A stretch of DNA of 64,000 nt from an uncultured Sutterella sp. (GTDB lineage Bacteria > Pseudomonadota > Gammaproteobacteria > Burkholderiales > Burkholderiaceae_F): the NCBI GenBank assembly GCA_900767875.1, contig CAAGAT010000065.1:1-64000 (forward strand), written 5' to 3'. The stretch's first letter is position 1, and each line of letters opens with the position of its first letter. The translations under genes and the position numbers were made by a program. The notes under the pieces were generated by a model, which was not told the origin of the DNA, searched no databases, and saw only the letters and a list, made by a program, of their open reading frames with translations. Below, piece by piece: positions 1-7,899 of this stretch.

Positions 1-91
1 CACTCCTTCCCATTCCGAACAGGACAGTGAAACGCTTCCGGGCCGATGATAGTTGGTTGTATTTCCAGTGAAAGTAGGTCACTGCCAGGCT
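1..91 (+). rRNA. rrf: 5S ribosomal RNA, 3' part
   Basis: The first about 90 bases match the 3' three quarters of a bacterial 5S rRNA: the loop with CCGAAC, the GTGAAACGCTTCCG stretch, the AGTAGG-CACTGCCAGGC end. The 5' end lies outside the window, so this is the tail of an rRNA operon read on the plus strand. A strong hairpin follows at once. Confidence 0.93.
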
Positions 92-104
92 AATTCAATT
101 AAGC

Positions 105-139
105 AAGACCCCCGTAGGATTCGCTCCTTCGGGGGTTTG
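105..139 (+). terminator. rRNA operon terminator
   Basis: The arms ACCCCCG (108-114) and CGGGGGT (130-136) pair, with an inner AGGA/TCCT pairing, and the hairpin is followed by TTTG. It lies directly behind the 5S end and is the expected intrinsic terminator of the rRNA operon. Confidence 0.85.
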
Positions 140-222
140 TGCTATTGGGCCTCCGGCGGCGCGCGCCCGCCATTTTTTCCCCGTCGCGCCGTGCGCGCAC
201 GCACTTTTGGGTTATCCTTGAG

Positions 223-902
223 GCAAACGACAGAAGAATTTCGACCATTCGGTCCAATCCAACGCCGTGCCCGCCGACCGGGCGCGCGGCGACGGCGACC
301 ATGACTACTACGGCCTCGGGGCGGCGCTGCGCTATACGTTCGACAATCCCTTCTACGCCGATGCCTCGGTGCGCTTGGGTCGGGCGAGCACGGACTTGAC
401 CGGCCGCTACACGCAGGCGAGCGCGCACTACGAGGCCGACGGCCTTTACGGCACGCTTCACGCGGGTGTCGGTTACATCCTGCCGCTGACCCGAGCCCTG
501 GATTTGGACCTCTTCGGGCGCTATGTGCTCACGTACCTTGAAGGCGACACGCCGGACCAGGGAACCGGTGCCGGCGAGACGTACGAGACGGATGACACGG
601 TGACGCACGCCCTGCGCTTTGGGGCGCGTCTGACGGGCGCGGCCGGGGATGCTGCGCACCGGCGCGCGGGGCTGGCTTACGAGCGCGTGTGTGACGGGGA
701 CGCCGAGTCGACGGTCATTGCCGCAGGCACCCGCAGTGCCCTGACGGTTCCCACGCTTGAGGGTGACACGGGCATTGCCGAAGTGGGCCTGACGGTCAAA
801 CCGACGCAGACGCGCCGCTGGTTTGCCGACGTGAGCCTCAAGGGCTACGCGGGCGAGCGTAAGGGGGTGGCGGGCAACGCCACGATCGGCGACGCCTTCT
901 GA
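223..902 (+). pseudogene. Autotransporter beta-domain remnant
   Basis: An open frame without a convincing start codon encodes the C-terminal part of an autotransporter-like outer membrane barrel. It shows alternating amphipathic strands (DYYGLGAALRYTF, YADASVRLGRAS, LYGTLHAGVGYI) and ends with the strand pattern SLKGYAGERKGVAG and a C-terminal Phe, the usual signal for the BAM machinery. The passenger and signal peptide are missing: the frame is closed by a TGA just upstream, and the rRNA terminator sits only about 80 bases away. A GC-rich hairpin (923-944) follows the stop. A second, differently truncated relative lies at 3143-4076 and shares the same last strand. I read both as decayed copies of one family; expression looks unlikely. 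Confidence 0.7.
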
Positions 903-922
903 ACCTCGGGGACCCTACCCGG

Positions 923-944
923 CTGCCCTGCGGCGGCCGGGCAG
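923..944 (+). terminator. GC hairpin behind autotransporter remnant
   Basis: CTGCCC (923-928) and GGGCAG (939-944) pair about 20 bases behind the stop codon. There is no T-run, so termination is only a possibility. A comparable hairpin sits at the same place behind the second autotransporter remnant. Confidence 0.35.
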
Positions 945-1219
945 GCCCGCGCCTCATCAACAAGGAGCCAATTGCCGGTTTGGATCGCGCAGAGCGAGCG
1001 AAAGCGTAGCGCCGTGAGAGGGGCCGCCGCGGACCGCTTGGCGACCGAGGCGAGGCATGGTGTCCATCGCCTGCCTTACGGGCGAGCTCTGAGGCGGTTG
1101 GCGGATCCACGTACGCGTTTGCGCCTCATGAAAGTGCAGCCGGCCGGCCGTCTTTTCTTGCGTGTCCGGATATGGCTCCGAGGGGAAGGAGTGCCCTTTC
1201 TATCACTTTTTCCTCAAAA

Positions 1220-1345
1220 GGGGCCGTTTTTCTATCATACTATCAATTCGGCCGATACTATGATAGAAAGCGACGGCAAATCCCGTGCGCCCTCCAAGGG
1301 CCGGGCGTGTGCGTCACAGACTGCCGCAGCCTCAAGGCCGGAGCC
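1220..1345. repeat. Copy 1 of a duplicated palindrome-bearing promoter segment
   Basis: The segment carries an inverted repeat, TATCATACTATC then GATACTATGATA with one mismatch (about 1233-1265). Its flanks resemble those of the perfect palindrome at about 2801-2833, in the same orientation: both begin GCCGTTT, continue AAGCGA behind the palindrome, then a similar GC-rich stretch (GGGCCGGG, GTGCGCGT-like, ending near AACCAAC). Copy 2 is the promoter region of the AlbA_2 regulator; copy 1 has no intact gene behind it. The rest of the 570-base gap 903-1473 shows nothing else recognisable. Confidence 0.6.
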
Positions 1346-1473
1346 GGCGAACCAACAGCCGGCCTTGCACCAATTGGCGCAACCATCCTTGCGCATCTTT
1401 TATCCCGGCCCTGCCAAATCCCCGCAGCCGTCGGCTGATCTGTCAATGGCGAGGACACCGGCCTTGGCACGAA

Positions 1474-2775
1474 TCAGCGCACCAAGGACCGGTACCGCGT
1501 CATGCGGCCGGAGCCGATTTTCTCGACCTTCCCCTCTCGGATCAACCCTCTGACGGCCTCATAGGCCGAAGTTCTGGAAACCTCGAGGCGACGCACAACC
1601 TCAGGCATGGATAAAACATCGTTGCCTTGGAACAAGGTCAAACAGCGTTCATTGAGCGAGAAAGCGGTCTCGGTTTGAATCTTAGGGAGTGTGATCCGAA
1701 AAACACGCCTTGTGGCCTCCAGTTTGGGTTGATAGCCGCTGTTGGCGTATTCTCGCCAAATCATGGGGAACCCCGAGCCGTAATTTTCCATCCATCCCAA
1801 ACGTCTGAAGATGGCGGCCAGACGTTCGTTCCTGCATTTGCTCACCCCCTCAAGGACGATGTCCTCAATGCTCAGCCGCCCGGGGATGCTTCCGTAGGAC
1901 AAAAATTCGAAACGATCCGGAAATACCGACACCTTAGTGGGTTCGCTCTCAGAGTAATCGCGATGAACCGCACAGTTGACGAGGGCCTCGCGCAGGGCTC
2001 TGGGCGGCCAGCCGAAGCGGCGTTTGTTCGCCAGATTTTCGGTTTTCTCAATCAATTCCGGATTAATCGCGGCAAACATTTCGAATGCCTGGTCAATTTG
2101 AGAGAGAAGTGAGCCCGACAATTTTCGAACGGACAGGGACCCGGTATCGGCGGCGAAGGTGCCAACCACAAGAAGGCTCGGGTTTTGGTCGGAAATCAGT
2201 TCCCCGAGTTTTGTGCCGTTGCCTTTGTCATCTACGAGGCCGAGCCGCAGGTAGTACGCCGGCGAAAAGGGCACGCCGTATTTGCTGAAAATGTCGGCCG
2301 CGGCATCAAACGAAAGATCGGCGATCCGGCTCAGTCTCTTTTCCCAGGGCATCGGTATGCTCTCGAGGAGCATGTCGTGTATCTCCGTTTCATTGGCCGT
2401 AACCGACATGGATCCGTCCCGCACATAGGCTCCGCCCGTATAGCGTCTGCCTTTAAACGCGTAAGGCCTTTCGTCCCCCGGACAGACCGTTACTTTCAGG
2501 ATATAGCCGTCGGCCCCTACGGGAATGACTTGCAACGCGATAAGGTCGGTCATGACCGGTTCCGTGCCGGTACGACAAAATTGAAGAATTGAGCGGGAGA
2601 TCATATCGATCTGCTTTTTGCTCAGCCCTGTCGCGACGCCATCATCGGACAATCCAAAATAGATCTCGCCGCCGAGCGTGTTGGCGAAGGCGATCAGTGT
2701 CTTTTTGGCCGTCTCGCTCCACTCCTGTTTGAATTCAACGCGAGGTCCTTCTTGCTCGGGTAGCTTTACTATCAT
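1474..2775 (-). CDS. AlbA_2 / GHKL-ATPase / winged-helix regulator
   Basis: 433 aa. The N-terminus (residues about 1-125) has the AlbA_2 (Schlafen-type) signature: EGPRVEFKQEW, then FANTLGGEIYFGLSDDG, and YVRDGSM. A central HATPase_c_4-type region carries the N-box-like ALREALVNCAVHRDYS, followed by YGSGFPMI. The C-terminus (about 375-433) looks like a winged helix (MPEVVRRLEVSRTSAYEAVRGLIREGKVEKIG). Members of this family are called ATP-binding or RNA-binding-domain proteins and are mostly seen as putative transcription regulators; substrate and target are unknown. A perfect 12-bp-arm palindrome lies 26-58 bases before the start, which suggests autoregulation. The gene sits between two autotransporter relics and between two copies of its own promoter segment, so it looks like a mobile or recombining cassette. 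Confidence 0.8.
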   Translation of the reverse strand: MIVKLPEQEGPRVEFKQEWSETAKKTLIAFANTLGGEIYFGLSDDGVATGLSKKQIDMISRSILQFCRTGTEPVMTDLIALQVIPVGADGYILKVTVCPGDERPYAFKGRRYTGGAYVRDGSMSVTANETEIHDMLLESIPMPWEKRLSRIADLSFDAAADIFSKYGVPFSPAYYLRLGLVDDKGNGTKLGELISDQNPSLLVVGTFAADTGSLSVRKLSGSLLSQIDQAFEMFAAINPELIEKTENLANKRRFGWPPRALREALVNCAVHRDYSESEPTKVSVFPDRFEFLSYGSIPGRLSIEDIVLEGVSKCRNERLAAIFRRLGWMENYGSGFPMIWREYANSGYQPKLEATRRVFRITLPKIQTETAFSLNERCLTLFQGNDVLSMPEVVRRLEVSRTSAYEAVRGLIREGKVEKIGSGRMTRYRSLVR

Positions 2776-2935
2776 TTTTAATCCGATTTACGCCGTTTAT
2801 CTATCATACTATCAATTTTGCCGATAGTATGATAGTAAGCGAAGTTACTTCCGGTGCCCGCCCCGCGGGGCCGGGACGTGCGCGTGGCAGACGGCTTCAG
2901 CCCCGAAGCGAGTGATCCCAACCAGACGACCAGCC
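2776..2935. promoter_or_regulatory. Promoter/operator of the AlbA_2 regulator (repeat copy 2)
   Basis: TATCATACTATC (about 2801-2812) and GATAGTATGATA (about 2822-2833) form a perfect 12-bp inverted repeat separated by 9 bases, 26 bases upstream of the regulator's ATG on the minus strand. That is the place of an operator overlapping the promoter. The segment up to about 2935 is an imperfect direct repeat of 1220-1345. No gene is visible between here and 3143. Confidence 0.6.
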
Positions 2936-3142
2936 AGGCGTGTTTCAAACCCGTCGGCGGTACGGCCGCCGTCAATGCCGAAACGAAAGACCGTCGTCGT
3001 GTTGCCCCGCTCGGGCGTGCCCGGCACATCAAGGGACGGGCGTGGAATAAAGCGGCTACCGAGCCGTTTTTCTCAAAGAAGGCCCCACTGGGGGAGCATC
3101 GGCACACGCGCGGCGGACGTTCTCGATTTCAAGCTAGAAATG

Positions 3143-4076
3143 AGCAGGAATTTCAGAACGGTTCCGGCGTTCCTACAAATACGTCAGCCAGAGTACGCCG
3201 GCCTTTACCTACTCGGGCAACACGGACAGTGACAGCGGCCACACGGTGGTGCTCGACTCGGCCAACGGCGTGCTCGAGGTCATCAACAGCTCGGAAAAGT
3301 TCCAGATCTTCGGCTACAGCACCACCTTCGGGCTCAACACGGCGCAGGACGGGCAGACGCCGAGCGCCGTTCCGGACAACAACCGGGTGTTCGTCAAGCT
3401 TTGGGCCGGACAATCGCTTAAGCTGACCGTCAACGGCATGAGCCTGGAGCCGGGCACGGTCCTCGTTCAAAATCACAACGGGTTTACCGACGCCGAGGGC
3501 AAAGAGCTGACTGAGCAGGATCTGCAGGCCATCACCTCAGGGAATTTCTCGGCTCAGGTGCACCAGTCCCAGGCTCTTTCGCAGACTCTGACGGCTTCCG
3601 AGGTCAGTTTCGGGTTGGCCGACACGCTGGGTGATCAGCGAATGGCCGGCTCCAACGGTGTCATGGATTCGATCGTGATTGATGAGATCGGCACGATCAA
3701 TGCCTCGAACACCTCACCCTTTGGTGAAGTCTTCTTTCAGCAGTCGCTCTCGCGCCTGACGGCAATCATTGCCTTCGACGATCTGCTCAACGACACGATC
3801 TCGCAGTACGACCGGCGCAGCAACAACCGGTTTGCCGCGGCCCGCTACGAAAGCATCCTCACGAGCAGCGCCTCGAGGTCCGTGCGTTCGGTGACGGGCG
3901 AGGGCACCGCCGCGAGCATTCCATTTGTGGAAAGCGACATCGAGGGCGAATCGGCCGTGGGCGAAATCGGGGCGTCCTGCTCGAACAAGGCCTGGAACGG
4001 CAAAGCGTACCTCAAGGGGTATTCGGGGCCGCGCGACGGCGTGGCCGGGGCCCTGGACGTGCGCTATACGTTCTGA
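3143..4076 (+). pseudogene. Autotransporter remnant with internal deletion
   Basis: The frame is open from a TGA at about 3140 but has no proper start or signal peptide. The early part (KYVSQSTPAFTYSGNT, GHTVVLDSANGVLEVINSSEKF) resembles a passenger; residues after it (RRSNNRFAAARYESILTSSASR) resemble the linker before the barrel. The barrel itself is almost absent: the text jumps to NGKAYLKGYSGPRDGVAG and ends RYTF, the last strand with C-terminal Phe. This last strand matches that of the remnant at 223-902. A perfect GC hairpin follows at 4083-4106. It is a decayed gene with an internal deletion, bordered upstream by the duplicated promoter segment. Confidence 0.65.
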
Positions 4077-4463
4077 TCGCGGCAGGGCCGGTTTACCCGG
4101 CCCGCCGGCCGTGTCAATCCCAGAGCAGCGGAGCGCAGCCTTCGGGTTGCGCCTGGCATTGGTGATCAGGCTCGCGCCGACGTCAACCGGGCGGGCCAAC
4201 TAAAATCAGACTCGCGTCGGGAAAATCGGATCTTTGCAACGCCTCGTGTGAGCGCAAAGATCCTTGCGCGCGCTTATCCGTTGACTTTCCCCGGCCGCAA
4301 GACCGTGGCCCGCACCGACAGCGTTTCGGCCGACGCACGTCGCCGGTGAGTGAACCGCGGCCCCGCACGGGGCTTTGTCGGCGGCGATGCGAGCGCGCAG
4401 CGCCCGTGCGGCCGGGCCCGACGATGGGCCCCGGCCATTGATGCCCCTTTGATTTGCTGTCGC
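4077..4463. other. Gap without recognised gene
   Basis: The only clear structure is a hairpin at 4083-4106 (GGGCCGG / CCGGCCC, loop TTTAC) directly behind the autotransporter remnant. It lacks a T-run but could end transcription. Nothing else is recognised; the open frames here are GC-driven. Confidence 0.5.
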
Positions 4464-4988
4464 ATGCCCCGTCTTTACCCGCCCGGATTTCCGTCTGCGT
4501 CTGATGCGCCCGAGAGCGTGGCCTTTGAGGTCGCGCTCGGCTGGGACTTGTTGGAGCGCTTGGCCACGCGCCCGTCTCTTTCGGCCGTGCACGAGGAGGT
4601 GCTGGCCCTGGTGCGGGAAACGGTGCCCGCCTATGCGGCGGCGTTTGCCTGCCGGGTGGCCCGGGCTATCCTGGCCCAACACCTCGACGAGGCCATTGCT
4701 CGCCACGAGGCGCCGTTTTTCTCCGAAGGCATCAAAAAGGAACTGGGCGAGCGCGGGGTGGCGGTGACGCAATCGGCACAGCTGCGCCAGTCCTTTCGGG
4801 AGCATTTCTGGGGTCGGCTTAACAAACTCGTGAGCACTCTTGGGCTGCAGGAGACAGCCCGAGCCATTGCCACGGGTAAGGCTTTGGACGACTCCCGTCG
4901 GGGTAACTTTGCGGGGTATTCGCCCGAGATTGTCGAGCAGGTGCTTGCGGAAGGGATCGGCGATTGGGGCCCGAACATGCCGCGCTGA
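4464..4988 (+). CDS. Hypothetical protein
   Basis: 174 aa if started at the ATG at 4464; an upstream start at 4350 would add a low-complexity Arg/Ala leader that looks like read-through of non-coding GC-rich DNA. The protein is rich in Ala and Glu and predicted helical. It has no signal peptide, membrane segment or motif I recognise; the most structured part is RLNKLVSTLGLQETARAIATGKAL. It stands alone between the autotransporter relic and the convergent UmuD-like gene. Codon use is like that of the neighbours. It may be a lineage-specific gene or a chance frame. Confidence 0.45.
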   Translation: MPRLYPPGFPSASDAPESVAFEVALGWDLLERLATRPSLSAVHEEVLALVRETVPAYAAAFACRVARAILAQHLDEAIARHEAPFFSEGIKKELGERGVAVTQSAQLRQSFREHFWGRLNKLVSTLGLQETARAIATGKALDDSRRGNFAGYSPEIVEQVLAEGIGDWGPNMPR

Positions 4989-5163
4989 TCGCACAGGCAA
5001 GGGCCTGAAAGGGGAGAGGGCGCGGCCGCTCACGGTCTGAAGGGGCCGTCTGGAATGCGCGGCCGTGGCCGGGTGAAATTCCAGAGCGCCGGTGACGGAA
5101 ACGGACAAGCCGGCCGCCCGGACCGTGCCTGTCCGCTTTGGGTGATCAAACGATCGGCGAGGC

Positions 5164-5946
5164 TTACCTGCGGTACTTACGCCCCGAGCCCACCAGCACG
5201 CCCTCGATCTGGAAGGCGTCGAACTCATTGGGGCGGATGACCGGGTAATCGGCCGCGGCGTTTTCCGGATGCAGCTCAGGCTTGCCGCCCACCACCTTGA
5301 GGCGCTTGACGGTGAATTCCCCGTTCAAGACCGCCAGCACGATGTCGCCCGTCTTGGGTTCGATCGAGCGGTCGATCATCAGAATGTCGCCTTCCTGAAT
5401 GCCCGCGTCGATCATGGAGTCGCCCGCGGCCTGCACGATGTAGGTGGCGTCGGGGTGACGGAAGAAATAGTCGTTGAGGCTCAACTCCTGCGTGGCGTAG
5501 TCAAACGCGGGGGAGGGAAAGCCGCACTGCGCGCCCATGTCCACAAAGGTGATGCTCGTGTCGTTGGCCGAGGGGCGGTAGATGGCGGGCACATGACGGC
5601 GGCCCGCCTTGCGGGCGATGTCGCGGATTTCATCTTCCTGACACAACGCCGTGCCCTCGGCCACGGCCGCTTCAATCACCGGGCGCAGGAAGTCCGGGCC
5701 GCCCAGGTTCTTGCAGGCGTCGGCCACTTCCTGGCTCACACGCACCTGCAGGTTGACGGCCAGGGGCACATCGCCCTTGCGGGGACGCCCGACGCCGCGC
5801 TTGGGGGTGTCGGCCGCTTCGGCCTTGGCCTTGACGGACTTGGCGGTTTTGCCGGTACGGGGGTTCTTGGGTTCGGTCGCGGCGGCCTTGGCACGGGGGT
5901 TGCGGGTCGTGGAGGCGGGTTTGGCGGTTTTCTTTTCTTCCGGCAT
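5164..5946 (-). CDS. umuD: Long UmuD/LexA-like S24 self-cleaving regulator
   Basis: 260 aa from the ATG at 5946. The C-terminal part is a UmuD/LexA (S24) autoprotease: a Cys141-Gly142 cleavage site in AQCGFPSPA, nucleophile Ser177 in AAGDSMID and Lys214 in FTVKRL. The spacings Cys-Ser 36 and Ser-Lys 37 equal those of E. coli UmuD (24/60/97). Unlike UmuD (about 140 aa) it carries about 140 extra N-terminal residues: a Lys/Ala/Pro-rich stretch, an AT-hook-like GVGRPRKGD (about 51-59) and a possible helical domain (VNLQVRVSQEVADACKNLG). This suggests a DNA-binding UmuD repressor, comparable in idea to UmuDAb of Acinetobacter. It is divergent from umuC, and the two promoters share a 12-bp motif. 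Confidence 0.85.
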   Translation of the reverse strand: MPEEKKTAKPASTTRNPRAKAAATEPKNPRTGKTAKSVKAKAEAADTPKRGVGRPRKGDVPLAVNLQVRVSQEVADACKNLGGPDFLRPVIEAAVAEGTALCQEDEIRDIARKAGRRHVPAIYRPSANDTSITFVDMGAQCGFPSPAFDYATQELSLNDYFFRHPDATYIVQAAGDSMIDAGIQEGDILMIDRSIEPKTGDIVLAVLNGEFTVKRLKVVGGKPELHPENAAADYPVIRPNEFDAFQIEGVLVGSGRKYRR

Positions 5947-6478
5947 TTTGAATTCCAAAACGAATGAGGATTCGGATGGACGTATTGTATGCGGAAGATC
6001 CTGAGAATAAAAGTCGGGCAGAGGACTGAAGAGGACCGGGAGCAGGGCATCGGCAGCCGTTGTCAATCAGCTTTCACCCCACTGCGGCAGGGCTGTGTCG
6101 AGGTCGGGGTACCCCAACCGCGTGTCGACAGGAGTGTGTGAAATTTTGTGTCCAGTGAGGTTTTAGGGGTGGGCGGAGAAAGCCGCCCTTTCTTATTTGC
6201 CGGGGCTGGGTTTGGACTCCCATCCACCGCAGGCTAAAGGAATAGAGTAGGGGGTATCGTTTGGAGCGCCCGGCTTCCCGATCCGATCTGTTTTCCCGTA
6301 TGGGCGGCGGGCGGATTTTTTCCCGCCGCCTGTCCTCGCTTCTTGAGCGGGCAATGCCGCAGGAAGAGCAGCCCGTCTTCCGAGCCCCTCCCGCAGCCGC
6401 TTTAACGCATTTCCACACAACATTCATTTTCAAAGTCCGCATACAATTCCTTCAACAAGCATCTCGAGAGGAAAACGT
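5947..6478. promoter_or_regulatory. Divergent umuD-like/umuC control region
   Basis: The 12-mer TCCGCATACAAT occurs once before each gene, oriented with it: on the minus strand about 36-48 bases before the UmuD-like ATG (complement of about 5982-5993) and on the plus strand at about 6437-6448, some 30 bases before the umuC ATG. It ends in TACAAT, a good -10 hexamer, and may also be an operator. No CTGT-N8-ACAG type LexA box is obvious to me. A hairpin GGGCGG/CCGCCC (6171-6188) followed by TTTCTT looks like a terminator. A TGTGTGAAATTTTGTGTCC stretch (about 6133-6152) resembles an insertion-sequence end. No gene is seen. Confidence 0.5.
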
Positions 6479-7777
6479 ATGCAGCCGGTTTTTCTGCACA
6501 TCGACGGCAACTCCTTTTACTGCAGCTGTGAGCGGCTCTTCCGGCCCAAACTCAGAAACCGCCCCGTGGTGGTGCTGTCCAACAACGACGGCTGCGTGGT
6601 GGCCCTCTCCCGAGAAGCTAAGGCGCTGGGGTTAAAGCGCGGCACGCCGCTTTTTAAGGTGCGAGACCTCGTGCGGGAGAACGGCGTGGCGGTTCTGTCG
6701 TCCAACTACGAGCTTTACAACTCGGTTTCGGGGCGCATGCAGCGCACGATCGCCGCCATGGTGCCGCGACTGGAGTCCTATTCGATCGACGAGGTGTTTG
6801 CGGATCTGACCGGGTTGCACGAGGCTGATCCCGTGAGCCTCACCAACCACGTGAGGGGCATTCGCGCGCGGGTACTGCAGTGGGTGGGCATTCCCACCTG
6901 CGCGGGCATCGCTCCCACCAAGACCCTGGCCAAGCTGTGCGACCACTACGCCAAGACCTACCCGGTGTTCGAGGGGGTCGTCAACTGGTTTGAGTTCACG
7001 GATGAGCGCCGGCAAAAGGCCCTGGCGATCACCCCGGTCAAGGAAGTCTGGGGAATCGGCGGCCGCATCCGCGAGCGGCTCGAGGCCATGGGCGTTAAAA
7101 CCGTGCTGGACTTTGTGCGCATGGACGCGCAGCTCGTGCGGCGGCGTTTCGGGGTGACGCTCGAGCGCACGCAACGCGAGCTCATGGGCATCTGCTGCCT
7201 TCCCCTGGAGGAAAAGGCCCCGCCCAAACAGCAGATCGTGCGCACCTTAAGCTTTGCCAAAACCTGCAAGGACATTGCGTCCCTGAAGGCCGCCGTGGCC
7301 AGTCACATGGCCGAGGCCGTGCGGGTCCTGCGACTGCAAAAGTGTGCCGCGGGCAGCGTGGGCGTGCTCTTTCATTCGGACCCCTTCAAGGTCAACGCCG
7401 TGCCCTACGGGGTGCTCGAGTGCGAAAGACTCCCGCACGCCTGCGCCGACGTGGTCACGATCACGCAAAAGGCCGTTGAGCTTCTTGATCGTTACTACCG
7501 CCCCGGCATCGCTTACAAAAAGGCGGGGGTGATTCTCACGGACCTTGTGCCCGCGGGCGAGGCGCTTGTGCGCGAAACCCTCTTTGACGGCGAGCAAATT
7601 GAGGCTCTGCAGCGCCGGGAGCGCATGCAGGGAGCCTTGGACGCCATCGCCCGGCGGTACGGCAAAAAGGTCGTGGGCGTGGCCGCCTCGCGCCTGACGG
7701 ACGATTGGAGGATGAAGCGAGATCTTCTGTCGCCGTGCTGCACCACCCGCTGGGAGGACATTTTGAAAGTGGGGTAG
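6479..7777 (+). CDS. umuC: Y-family DNA polymerase V subunit UmuC
   Basis: 432 aa, the full length of UmuC. Y-family motifs are clear: HIDGNSFYCSCE near the start (Asp9), VVLSNNDGCVVALS, and SIDEVFADL with Asp104/Glu105, giving the three metal-binding acidic residues. VKEVWGIGGRIRERL is the helix-hairpin-helix of the thumb. The ATG has a good AGAGGAAAA ribosome site. UmuC is the error-prone lesion-bypass polymerase active with cleaved UmuD'. Here it is divergent from a long UmuD-like gene, not co-transcribed, so control of the two subunits probably depends on the shared motif in the control region. Confidence 0.95.
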   Translation: MQPVFLHIDGNSFYCSCERLFRPKLRNRPVVVLSNNDGCVVALSREAKALGLKRGTPLFKVRDLVRENGVAVLSSNYELYNSVSGRMQRTIAAMVPRLESYSIDEVFADLTGLHEADPVSLTNHVRGIRARVLQWVGIPTCAGIAPTKTLAKLCDHYAKTYPVFEGVVNWFEFTDERRQKALAITPVKEVWGIGGRIRERLEAMGVKTVLDFVRMDAQLVRRRFGVTLERTQRELMGICCLPLEEKAPPKQQIVRTLSFAKTCKDIASLKAAVASHMAEAVRVLRLQKCAAGSVGVLFHSDPFKVNAVPYGVLECERLPHACADVVTITQKAVELLDRYYRPGIAYKKAGVILTDLVPAGEALVRETLFDGEQIEALQRRERMQGALDAIARRYGKKVVGVAASRLTDDWRMKRDLLSPCCTTRWEDILKVG

Positions 7778-7899
7778 GGATACCCATTAAAATGAAAGGA
7801 TGGGCGCGCCTGAAGGCCGACTTTCACGAGCCTCAAGCGTGCCGCCAGCCCTCAGACGCACCGCCGCCTTGGCGGCGCCAACCGCAAAGGAAACGTTTC

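Noticed and set aside
4206..5228. A 340-codon minus-strand frame over the hypothetical gene
   Set aside because: It overlaps the end of the UmuD-like gene and the plus-strand frame, with Pro/Arg-rich composition and no recognisable fold.
6133..6152. A possible insertion-sequence end near the SOS unit
   Set aside because: TGTGTGAAATTTTGTGTCC resembles IS256-type ends from memory, but there is no partner end or transposase, so it is mentioned only in the control-region entry.
6200..6232. A possible tRNA or tmRNA 3' end (GGGTTTGGACTCCCATCCACC)
   Set aside because: The T-arm-like stem does not close with a proper 7-base loop, and no acceptor stem, anticodon arm or CCA end can be built around it.
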